This document shows positions 42,693-48,972 of a DNA stretch of 64,000 nucleotides, one piece after another (position 1 is the first letter of the stretch; the number at the start of each line of letters is the position of its first letter). The translations under genes and the position numbers were made by a program. The notes beneath the pieces are model-generated. The model did not search any database, had not been told where the DNA came from, and saw only the letters and a list, made by a program, of their open reading frames with translations. Origin of the DNA: Pelagibacterales bacterium SAG-MED15 (GTDB lineage Bacteria > Pseudomonadota > Alphaproteobacteria > Pelagibacterales > Pelagibacteraceae); NCBI GenBank assembly GCA_014654065.1, contig JACWDM010000006.1:1-64000 (forward strand), read 5' to 3'.

Positions 42693-42721
42693 TTGCAATA
42701 AATTTTAAAATCTAATAATTA
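42693..42721 (+). promoter_or_regulatory. cold-shock gene promoter candidate
   Basis: TTGCAA (42693-42698), 17-base spacer, TAATTA (42716-42721), giving a leader of roughly 48 bases before the csp ATG. The leader contains the inverted repeat AGCTAA-T-TTAGCT (about 42728-42740). Motif match only. Confidence 0.4.
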
Positions 42722-42775
42722 GTCTTCAGCTAATTTAGCTATAAGTTAACAACAAGAAGAAAGAGTAAAATAAGT

Positions 42776-42988
42776 ATGAGTACATTAAACGGGAAGGTCA
42801 AGTGGTTCAACGGTAAGAAGGGCTACGGATTTATAGAAAGAGAAGACAAAGAGAAGGACGTGTTCGTTCATGCGAGCGCAGTTAGAGATGCAGGACTTCG
42901 TTTTTTAAATGAAGGTGATGAACTGCAATTTGAAATAGAAGATGGCCCAAAAGGACCTTCAGCTGTTAAGCTTCAAAAAAAATCTTAA
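42776..42988 (+). CDS. cspA: cold shock domain protein
   Basis: 70 aa single cold-shock domain. RNP1 [10 protein letters not shown] and RNP2 DVFVHASAV are intact after [10 protein letters not shown]. Binds single-stranded RNA/DNA and melts RNA structure. Codon use at its 5' end is richer in G and C than in neighbours (AAGGTCAAGTGGTTCAACGG), as expected for a highly expressed gene. Monocistronic between tRNA-Phe and the structured region before tRNA-His. Confidence 0.96.
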   Translation: MSTLNGKVKWFNGKKGYGFIEREDKEKDVFVHASAVRDAGLRFLNEGDELQFEIEDGPKGPSAVKLQKKS

Positions 42989-43011
42989 TTTTTCAATAAA
43001 TATATAATTTG

Positions 43012-43170
43012 TATAGGTGTAACTAGTCATTTGGCTAGTACCCTATGCAATTAATTCTTGCATTAAACTCTTTTAATGTTAATAACCTACCAATGATTAA
43101 AAAAGTAAACATCTTAAAAGACACTCACAGACATCACTCACATGGCTGCTAAGCCAGCTATTAATCATTT
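43012..43170 (+). other. structured intergenic region, possible small RNA or 3' UTR
   Basis: Between csp and tRNA-His no ORF is seen, but nested inverted repeats are dense. ATAGG (43013-43017) pairs CCTAT (43042-43046) around ACTAG/CTAGT (43022-43026 with 43035-43039). ATGCAA (43045-43050) pairs TTGCAT (43058-43063), mutually exclusive with the first outer stem. AATGATTAA (43092-43100) pairs TTAATCATT (43161-43169), enclosing TGGCT/AGCCA (43143-43147 with 43152-43156). The layout suggests a folded RNA, perhaps processed from the csp 3' end or independent. No known family recognised. Confidence 0.4.
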
Positions 43171-43212
43171 TAAAATTTAAATTTAATAACAATTAGTATA
43201 AAATATAGAAAG

Positions 43213-43287
43213 GCCCTGGTGGTGAAATGGTTATCACGAAAGTTTGTGGAACTTTAGTTTTTGGTTCGATCCCAAGCCAGGGTACCA
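43213..43287 (+). tRNA. tRNA-His (anticodon GTG), A73 and G1:U72 type
   Basis: Acceptor GCCCTGG (43213-43219) pairs CCAGGGT (43277-43283) with a G1:U72 wobble; discriminator A73 (43284) and encoded CCA (43285-43287). D stem GTGA/TCAC, anticodon stem AAAGT/ACTTT, anticodon GTG at 43246-43248, T loop TTCGATC. A73 with G1:U72 instead of C73 is the known alphaproteobacterial variant that lacks the G-1:C73 identity pair. The hisS ATG is only 4 bases after CCA, so the two are very likely co-transcribed. Confidence 0.95.
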
Positions 43288-43291
43288 AAAA

Positions 43292-44689
43292 ATGGAAAAA
43301 AATAAAAAACTTATACCTGGATTACCTACAGGTTTTGAAGATAGATGGGGCAAAAAATTATACCTTAAGAAGGAACTCATTAAGTTAATTGAGGAAAATT
43401 TTATAAAATATGGTTTTGAACCATTAGAGACGCCATCATTTGAAATTAGTTCAAATATAGGATCATTTCTTGCAGATGATGACAGTAATCCTATGTCTGA
43501 TGTTTTTACTTTTAACGATGGAGAAAAAAATATTACACTTAGATATGATTTATCCAGTCCTTTAGCTAGGTTCGTTGCACAGAATAACCAAGAACTTCCA
43601 CTTCCTTATAAACGTTATGCTATACAAAACGTTTTTAGAAATGAAAAAGCTGGTAATGCTCGTTACAGAGAATTTACTCAAGCGGACTGCGATATAGTTG
43701 GAAATGCAAATCCATCTCAATCAAATGCAGAATTATGCAATTTAATTGCAAGCACATTAATTAATTGTGGTCTTAAAAAAGATCAATTTATTATTAATGT
43801 GAGTAATCGAAAAATAATTCAAGGTTTATTGGAGGATTTAAAAATTCCAGAAGGAAAACAACTTAAAGTAATGAGAGCAATTGATAAGCTTGATAAACCA
43901 GGCTTTGGATTAAAAGGTGTTGAAGATTTATTGAAAAAGGAAAGAAAAGATAAAAGTGGAGCGGTTACAAAAGGTGCAGATTTAAATAATGATCAAGTAT
44001 TACAAATTATTAATTTTTTGAAAATTACAGAACTTAAAGAATTAAAGAAAAATTTTAAAAATCCTTTAACTCAACAGGGTATTAATGAGATTGAGGAATT
44101 ATATGATGTTTTAACCTATGGTGATTTTATCGATCAGGTTAAAACAAATTTCACAATTGTTAGAGGACTAGCATATTATGATGGGTTTTGTGTTGAAACT
44201 AATCTTAAATTTAAAGTGTCAAATAGCAAAGGTAAAGAAGTTGATATTGGAAGCATATGTTCAGGTGGACAATATAATAAGTTAATTTCGAGATTTAAAG
44301 GAGTAGATATTCCAGGTACAGGATTTAGCATTGGAGTAGATAGATTATTGTTTGCTATTTTGCAGTTAGATCAAATAAAAATCAAAGATCAAAAACCAGT
44401 AATTGTATGTGTAATGGATAAAAAATATATCAAAAATTACTATGGAATTTTAAAAACTTTAAGAGATAACGGTATTAATTCAGAAATTTTTTTAAATAGT
44501 GACAAAAATCTTGGAAAGCAATTGACCTATGCTAATAAAAAAGGATGCCCCGTCGCGGTAATTTGTGGAGAAAATGAATTTAAAAATAACTCTATTACAA
44601 TAAAGAATTTATTAGGACCAAAAGAAGAAAATAATCAAATTACAATTCCAAAAGAAAACTTAATTAATGAAATTAAAAAATTTATCTGA
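43292..44689 (+). CDS. hisS: histidyl-tRNA synthetase (alphaproteobacterial type)
   Basis: 465 aa. The frame is open back into tRNA-His, so the ATG at 43292 is chosen. Class II synthetase: PGLPTGFEDRWG, motif 2 loop FRNEKAGNARYREFTQADCD, the histidine-site sequence GLAYYDGFCVET and motif 3 GFSIGVDRLL, then a C-terminal anticodon-binding domain. The motif 2 loop differs from the common FRHERPQKGRYRQF form, as expected for HisRS enzymes that recognise tRNA-His with A73. hisZ overlaps the end by 23 bases. Confidence 0.95.
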   Translation: MEKNKKLIPGLPTGFEDRWGKKLYLKKELIKLIEENFIKYGFEPLETPSFEISSNIGSFLADDDSNPMSDVFTFNDGEKNITLRYDLSSPLARFVAQNNQELPLPYKRYAIQNVFRNEKAGNARYREFTQADCDIVGNANPSQSNAELCNLIASTLINCGLKKDQFIINVSNRKIIQGLLEDLKIPEGKQLKVMRAIDKLDKPGFGLKGVEDLLKKERKDKSGAVTKGADLNNDQVLQIINFLKITELKELKKNFKNPLTQQGINEIEELYDVLTYGDFIDQVKTNFTIVRGLAYYDGFCVETNLKFKVSNSKGKEVDIGSICSGGQYNKLISRFKGVDIPGTGFSIGVDRLLFAILQLDQIKIKDQKPVIVCVMDKKYIKNYYGILKTLRDNGINSEIFLNSDKNLGKQLTYANKKGCPVAVICGENEFKNNSITIKNLLGPKEENNQITIPKENLINEIKKFI

Positions 44690-45719
44690 AAAAATCCTTA
44701 GATCGGTAAAAACTATGGGTTTTAAATATATAGAATTACCTTCAGTAATTGAAGCAAATCATATTGTTAAAAGATCCGGGGAAAATTTTAGAAAGTTTAT
44801 ATTTTCATTTTCTGATCAAAATGGAAATGAATTATGTTTAAGGCCTGATTTAACGATTGTTTCTTGCTTGAGATATTTGGAAAATAAATTTAAGGGAAAA
44901 GAAAAAATATTTTATAGTGGACAGGCATACAGAAAATCTCAAAATAAAAAAGATTCAATTATAAGAAATCAAATTGGATTTGAGATAATCGGCTCACAAA
45001 ATGAAAAAAATGACGATAAGGAGATAATAAATACTTCTTTGAAATCATTAAAAAATTTAAAATATTCATCTGGGACATTAACACTTGGTAACGTTGAGAT
45101 ATTCAATACTCTAATATCTAAATTAGATATTCCAAAAAGATGGAAGTTAAGACTTTCTAGACATTTTTGGAGAGAGGAATATTTCAATGACTTATTAAAA
45201 AGATTAGAAACAAATTCAGATGTCGACCCAACGATTGTTGAAATTGATAAAAAACGTTATTTTAAAATGTTGAAAGAAAATAAATCATCAATTATTGCCG
45301 GTAGATCTATAGAAGAAATTTTGAGTAGATTTGAAAAAAAAATTAAAGACCCAAGACGGCCAAGTAAAGGAAAAAATGTATCAAAAATTATTAAAGAATT
45401 TTTAAAAATCAAATGTCCAATCAATAAAGCTTCAGGAGAGTTAAATAAATTTTTTAAAAAATATAAAATTAATCTAGTTGTAGACCAAAAATATTTTCCT
45501 ATATCAAATAATAAAATTTCAAAACTTAATGTTATTTTTTCAACATCTTTTGGAAGACAACTTGAATATTATACAGGGATGGTTTTTAAAATTGATATTA
45601 AATTAAAAAACAAAGTGACGAATATTTATAATGGTGGAAGATATGATCATTTAATTTCTGATCTAGGGTCAACAAAAGAAATACCTGCGGTTGGAGCTGC
45701 AATAAATTTAAATAATTAA
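44667..45719 (+). CDS. hisZ: ATP phosphoribosyltransferase regulatory subunit
   Basis: 350 aa HisRS-like paralogue lacking the full synthetase. It keeps LRPDLTIVSCLRYL and YSGQAYRKSQ, similar to class II motif 2, and RQLEYYTGMVFKI. HisZ makes the short HisG active and histidine-sensitive. Overlaps hisS by 23 bases, with hisG three bases later, so first-step histidine synthesis is co-expressed with tRNA-His and HisRS. Confidence 0.92.
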   Translation: MKLKNLSEKILRSVKTMGFKYIELPSVIEANHIVKRSGENFRKFIFSFSDQNGNELCLRPDLTIVSCLRYLENKFKGKEKIFYSGQAYRKSQNKKDSIIRNQIGFEIIGSQNEKNDDKEIINTSLKSLKNLKYSSGTLTLGNVEIFNTLISKLDIPKRWKLRLSRHFWREEYFNDLLKRLETNSDVDPTIVEIDKKRYFKMLKENKSSIIAGRSIEEILSRFEKKIKDPRRPSKGKNVSKIIKEFLKIKCPINKASGELNKFFKKYKINLVVDQKYFPISNNKISKLNVIFSTSFGRQLEYYTGMVFKIDIKLKNKVTNIYNGGRYDHLISDLGSTKEIPAVGAAINLNN

Positions 45720-45722
45720 CTT

Positions 45723-46409
45723 ATGAAAAATATAATCAATATAGGAATTCCAAGTAAGGGTAGGTTAAGAAAAGACGTTTTAAATATTTTTAAAAATAAA
45801 AGATTAAATCTTATTTCAGAAAGAGGAAAGAGGGATTTAATTGGTTCAATTAAAAACATAAAAAATGTAAAAATACTTTATTTACATGCAAGAGAAATAG
45901 TTGAAAGATTGGGTGATGCCTCTTTAGATATTGGCTTTTCAGGGTATGATTTACTTAGAGAAAGTGAAATCAATACGCAAAAAAAAATTAGTGTTGTAAA
46001 AAAATATGAATTTGGAAAAGCAAATTTGGTTGTTGCTATCCCAGATCCATGGATTGATGTTCAAACAGTAGCAGATCTTGAGGAAATTGCGTTTGAATTT
46101 AGAGATAAAAAGAAAAAAAGATTAAGAGTTGCAACAAAGTACCCAAATTTAACTAGAGAATTTTTGTTTTCAAAAGGCGTTACACAATTCCAAACTGTTG
46201 AAAGCTTAGGTGCTACTGAAGCATATCCCTTTACAGGTTCTGCTAATTTAATAACAGATATTAGCTCTACAGGAGAAACAATTAAAAGTAATAATTTACG
46301 TATTTTAAAGGATGGTCAAATTTTAAAATCCCAAGCATGTATTTTTGTTTCAAAAAAAAGTTTAAAAAAAAAGGGATTAAAAAAACTAACTAATTTACTT
46401 TCCGAGTAA
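45723..46409 (+). CDS. hisG: ATP phosphoribosyltransferase, short form
   Basis: 228 aa, first step of histidine synthesis (ATP + PRPP). The short HisG lacks the C-terminal regulatory domain and needs HisZ, encoded three bases upstream. IGIPSKGRLRKDVL, DIGFSGYDLLRE and VATKYPNLTREFL are typical, and the PRPP loop region DISSTGETIKSNNL is near the end. Last gene before the 362-base gap that precedes the nuclease cassette. Confidence 0.95.
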   Translation: MKNIINIGIPSKGRLRKDVLNIFKNKRLNLISERGKRDLIGSIKNIKNVKILYLHAREIVERLGDASLDIGFSGYDLLRESEINTQKKISVVKKYEFGKANLVVAIPDPWIDVQTVADLEEIAFEFRDKKKKRLRVATKYPNLTREFLFSKGVTQFQTVESLGATEAYPFTGSANLITDISSTGETIKSNNLRILKDGQILKSQACIFVSKKSLKKKGLKKLTNLLSE

Positions 46410-46526
46410 TTTATCTTTAAAATAAACTAAGATTATTTTAATAACATCTAAATTTCTTAAAATTGCGCAAAGGGTTACAATACAACCTATTATAAATATA
46501 ATTTTTAAAAATAAATATAATTCCAT
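46395..46526 (-). CDS. possible 43-aa single-span membrane protein
   Basis: Minus-strand ORF with start ATG at 46524-46526 and stop at 46395-46397, overlapping the hisG end by 15 bases. It begins MELYLFLKIIFIIGCIVTLC and has one hydrophobic span followed by a basic tail (VYFKDKLLGK). No clear ribosome-binding site. It points away from the promoter at 46561. It could be real or chance in AT-rich sequence; nothing else occupies this part of the gap. Confidence 0.25.
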   Translation of the reverse strand: MELYLFLKIIFIIGCIVTLCAILRNLDVIKIILVYFKDKLLGK

Positions 46527-46560
46527 TAAAAATATTAAAAGTTTTTACCTTAAATAATTA

Positions 46561-46589
46561 TTGACATTTAAAACTAAGTAATATATAGT
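46561..46589 (+). promoter_or_regulatory. near-consensus sigma-70 promoter of the nuclease cassette
   Basis: TTGACA (46561-46566), exactly 17 bases, then TATAGT (46584-46589): a perfect -35 and a 5 of 6 match at -10. It is the best promoter seen in the window. A start near 46596 would give a roughly 175-base leader before the ATG at 46772, containing both copies of the tandem element. Confidence 0.75.
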
Positions 46590-46604
46590 TATTTTACTAA
46601 GTTA

Positions 46605-46738
46605 AAGCTACTTATTTAGATGCAAACAATTTAGTTTCTTATAAAATTTCATCTAAATATTAATACTTTAAATTGGAACGAAGCTACTTGTTTAGACGCG
46701 GAGTTTATAATTTATTTTAAATTTCCTCACTAAATAGT
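46605..46738 (+). repeat. two tandem copies of a stem-loop leader element (76-base period)
   Basis: Copy 1 starts at 46605 and copy 2 at 46681. Both begin AAGCTACTTnTTTAGAyGC (n = A/G, y = T/C) and end in AAATTTC followed shortly by CTAAATAnTAA. Copy 1 folds into a 10-bp stem, TATTTAGATG (46613-46622) with CATCTAAATA (46650-46659), around a 27-base loop. Copy 2 can pair TTTAG (46691-46695) with CTAAA (46730-46734), extended by ACT/AGT. The middle of the loop is poorly conserved. No known riboswitch family recognised. Confidence 0.7.
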
Positions 46739-46771
46739 AACTCAAAAATAAAAACTAAAGAGGTACTAAAT

Positions 46772-47077
46772 ATGAGAAATGATCTTAATGAAATAATCAA
46801 AGAAAGATTAGAAAATAGGTGTTTATGGAGATCTTATTTGAAATGGCGATTGACCCATAAAAATTTATCAAATTTGGCAAAAAAGGAGTTTTATAAGGAT
46901 AAACTATTTTTAGGACTTATAATTAAACTATACTTCTTACCTTATAATTTATTTAAATATTTTATTTATGTTAGTGAGAAACATAAATTAGATATGATTA
47001 ATAAGGAAATTGAAATTTTAAATAAATTTCAAATTGATAAAAATGATACAAAATTATTAAATGGAGAAAAAAAATGA
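46772..47077 (+). CDS. 101-aa protein of unknown function, first gene of nuclease cassette
   Basis: 101 aa, basic. GAGG (46760-46763) lies 8 bases before the ATG, a good ribosome-binding site. The middle (about 48-68, LGLIIKLYFLPYNLFKYFIY) is hydrophobic/aromatic and could be a membrane-associated helix. The N-terminal half is rich in Arg, Trp, Lys and Asn. No family recognised. The end overlaps the DUF2130 start by 4 bases (ATGA), so the two are translationally coupled and probably work together. Confidence 0.7.
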   Translation: MRNDLNEIIKERLENRCLWRSYLKWRLTHKNLSNLAKKEFYKDKLFLGLIIKLYFLPYNLFKYFIYVSEKHKLDMINKEIEILNKFQIDKNDTKLLNGEKK

Positions 47078-48273
47078 GTCAAAAAGTTAAATGTCCAAGA
47101 TGTAAAAACATCTTTTCTATAGAAGATGCTCATGAACAAGAAATTAAAAATTTAAAAGAAAGAGCAAAAAAAGAAGCTTTAGCAGAAGCACAAGTAGAAA
47201 AAGCAAAAGCTGATAAAGAAATTAAATTAAAAAAACAATCATTAGAAGCTGAAAAAGAAAAACTGAAGAAAGATGCAAAAAAAGAAGCTTTAGCAGAAGC
47301 ACAAGTAGAAAAAGCAAAAGCTGATAAAGAAATTAAATTAAAAAAACAAGCATTAGAAGCTGAAAAAGAAAAACTCAAGAAAGATGCAAAAAAAGAAGCT
47401 TTAGCAGAAGCACAAGTAGAAAAAGCAAAAGCTGATAAAGAATTAAAACAACTAAAATTAGATTCAGAAAAAAAGGCAAGAAAGGAAAAAGAGGCTCATC
47501 AAGAAGAAATGAGGAAGAAGGACATAGCTCATCAAAAAGATGTTGCAAGAATGAGAAAAAAAGCAGAACAGGCTGCAATGGCCGCTAGCCAATCACCGAT
47601 TGAAAGAAAAGGTGAAGTCAAAGAAGAAATAATTGAGGAATTTTTAAAAAAAGAGTTTCCCGATGACAAATATAAAGATGTAGAAAAAGGAAAAAAAGGT
47701 GCAGACGTAATACAATTTGTTCAATCTAAAAATCAAACAATAGGTAAAATTCTTCACGAGAGTAAAGACGTTATAAAGTTTGATGAAAAATGGGTTGGTA
47801 AACTTTTAAATGATATGTCTATGGAAGACGCAATAATTGGTATCATTTTTACTGAAGCAATGCCAAACAAATCTAATGGTTTAGTTGAGGAAAGAGAGGG
47901 TGGGCGAATAATTATTTGTTCAGAATATCCAATATATAGACAAATAATTTCAACTCACAGAAAATTAATAAAACAAATTCACTTAAATAAATTAGATAAT
48001 AGTGATGCTTCCTCAAAATTAGAAAGTCTATATAACTATATTAATAGCAATGAGTTCAAACTACAGTATAGAAAAGCTATGAAAGGAATTAATAAAGAAG
48101 GTTCCCAAATAGATAAAGATGAAAGGTCATTTGAAATACAGATAAAAAATCGTAAACAAAATCATGGAGAAAATAAGAAAAATATTAATTCAATTATTAC
48201 ATCTATAATTTCAAATAGTCATTTGTCAGAAGATCTCCTTGATATAGAGAGCTCAGACAACTTAATAGAATAA
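47074..48273 (+). CDS. DUF2130 protein (coiled coil plus PD-(D/E)XK-like domain)
   Basis: 399 aa. The N-terminus has KCPRCKNIF, a single Cys pair (7 and 10). Residues 31-170 form a long highly charged coiled coil that contains perfect or near-perfect 37-residue repeats. The C-terminal domain has GADVIQ (Asp211) and GKILHESK (Glu229-x-Lys231), a D-(x)n-ExK arrangement seen in PD-(D/E)XK nucleases and typical of DUF2130. A DNA-acting nuclease role is inferred, not shown. Lies between the 101-aa protein and a RecB-type nuclease gene (15-base gap). Confidence 0.85.
   Translation: MSQKVKCPRCKNIFSIEDAHEQEIKNLKERAKKEALAEAQVEKAKADKEIKLKKQSLEAEKEKLKKDAKKEALAEAQVEKAKADKEIKLKKQALEAEKEKLKKDAKKEALAEAQVEKAKADKELKQLKLDSEKKARKEKEAHQEEMRKKDIAHQKDVARMRKKAEQAAMAASQSPIERKGEVKEEIIEEFLKKEFPDDKYKDVEKGKKGADVIQFVQSKNQTIGKILHESKDVIKFDEKWVGKLLNDMSMEDAIIGIIFTEAMPNKSNGLVEEREGGRIIICSEYPIYRQIISTHRKLIKQIHLNKLDNSDASSKLESLYNYINSNEFKLQYRKAMKGINKEGSQIDKDERSFEIQIKNRKQNHGENKKNINSIITSIISNSHLSEDLLDIESSDNLIE
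47167..47442 (+). repeat. 111-bp in-frame tandem repeat inside the DUF2130 gene
   Basis: Units 47167-47277 and 47278-47388 differ at only about two bases (TCA/GCA and CTG/CTC), and a partial third unit runs 47389-47442. Each unit codes for KKEALAEAQVEKAKADKE plus about 19 further residues (37 in total). Near-identity at synonymous positions points to recent expansion rather than old protein repeats. Confidence 0.95.
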
Positions 48274-48288
48274 TTAGAAGAAAAAACT

Positions 48289-48969
48289 ATGAAATGGAAT
48301 AATAAATTTAATTATCCAAAATCATCAAGATCTATTGAAGATGGTTTGAGAAAATATTTATTTGGAGATCGTAAACTTCCAAGTGTTACATCTATTTTAA
48401 GTGCTACTAAATCTGAAGAGGATAAAGCATCACTAGAATTGTGGAAGCAAAGAGTAGGTTACAAAGAAGCTAATAGAATAAAAACTGAGGCTTCATCTAG
48501 AGGTTCCTCTCTCCACTTATACATTGAAGATTATCTTAAAGGTCGAGTGAATGAAAGTTTTTTTGAAAGCAATGAACAATATAAAATTATGGCCAAAGAA
48601 ATAATTGAAAAAGGTATTAAAGGCAAATTAGAAGAAATTTATGGAATTGAGGAAACATTATATTACCCAGAAAAGTATGCTGGTACCGCAGATTTAATTT
48701 GCAAGTATCAGGGCCAAGATGCTTTAGTAGATTTTAAACAATCAAATCGACCAAAAAAATCAGATTATATTCAGGATTATTTTTTACAACTTGGAGCATA
48801 TACTTTAGCTCATGACGTAGTGCATGGAACAAAAATGAAAGCTGGAATTATACTTTTGTGTACTGTGGATAACTTATATCAAGAATTTAAAATAGAAGGT
48901 AATGAATTAGAAATGTACCAAAATTTATTTTTAGGAAGAGTTAAAAAATTTAATGAAATGAAAAATTAA
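48289..48969 (+). CDS. RecB-family PD-(D/E)XK exonuclease (MGME1-like)
   Basis: 226 aa. RecB/Cas4-type nuclease motifs in order: RGSSLH (His76), AGTADLI (Asp135), LVDFKQS (Asp148-x-Lys150) and QLGAY (Gln167-Tyr171). This is the pattern of mitochondrial genome maintenance exonuclease 1 and phage-type RecB nucleases, which cut single-stranded DNA ends. LPSVTSILSAT at the N-terminus also fits MGME1-like proteins. 15 bases behind DUF2130; the ExoI-like gene follows 3 bases later. Confidence 0.85.
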   Translation: MKWNNKFNYPKSSRSIEDGLRKYLFGDRKLPSVTSILSATKSEEDKASLELWKQRVGYKEANRIKTEASSRGSSLHLYIEDYLKGRVNESFFESNEQYKIMAKEIIEKGIKGKLEEIYGIEETLYYPEKYAGTADLICKYQGQDALVDFKQSNRPKKSDYIQDYFLQLGAYTLAHDVVHGTKMKAGIILLCTVDNLYQEFKIEGNELEMYQNLFLGRVKKFNEMKN

Positions 48970-48972
48970 TCT

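Noticed and set aside
43244-43291. hisS reading frame extended into tRNA-His
   Set aside because: The first 16 codons lie in the tRNA; the ATG at 43292 matches HisRS N-termini.
46605-46738. Degenerate tRNA or known riboswitch (glycine, SAM-II, SAM-V)
   Set aside because: No cloverleaf, anticodon stem or recognised aptamer core was found by eye; kept as an unassigned leader element.
47167-47442. CRISPR array
   Set aside because: The repeat is contiguous, 111 bp and in-frame in a coiled coil; there are no spacers and no cas genes nearby.
47130-47578. Phe/Ser/Ala- and Leu-rich open frames antisense to the DUF2130 gene
   Set aside because: They mirror the Lys/Glu/Ala-rich repeats of the sense gene; low complexity only.
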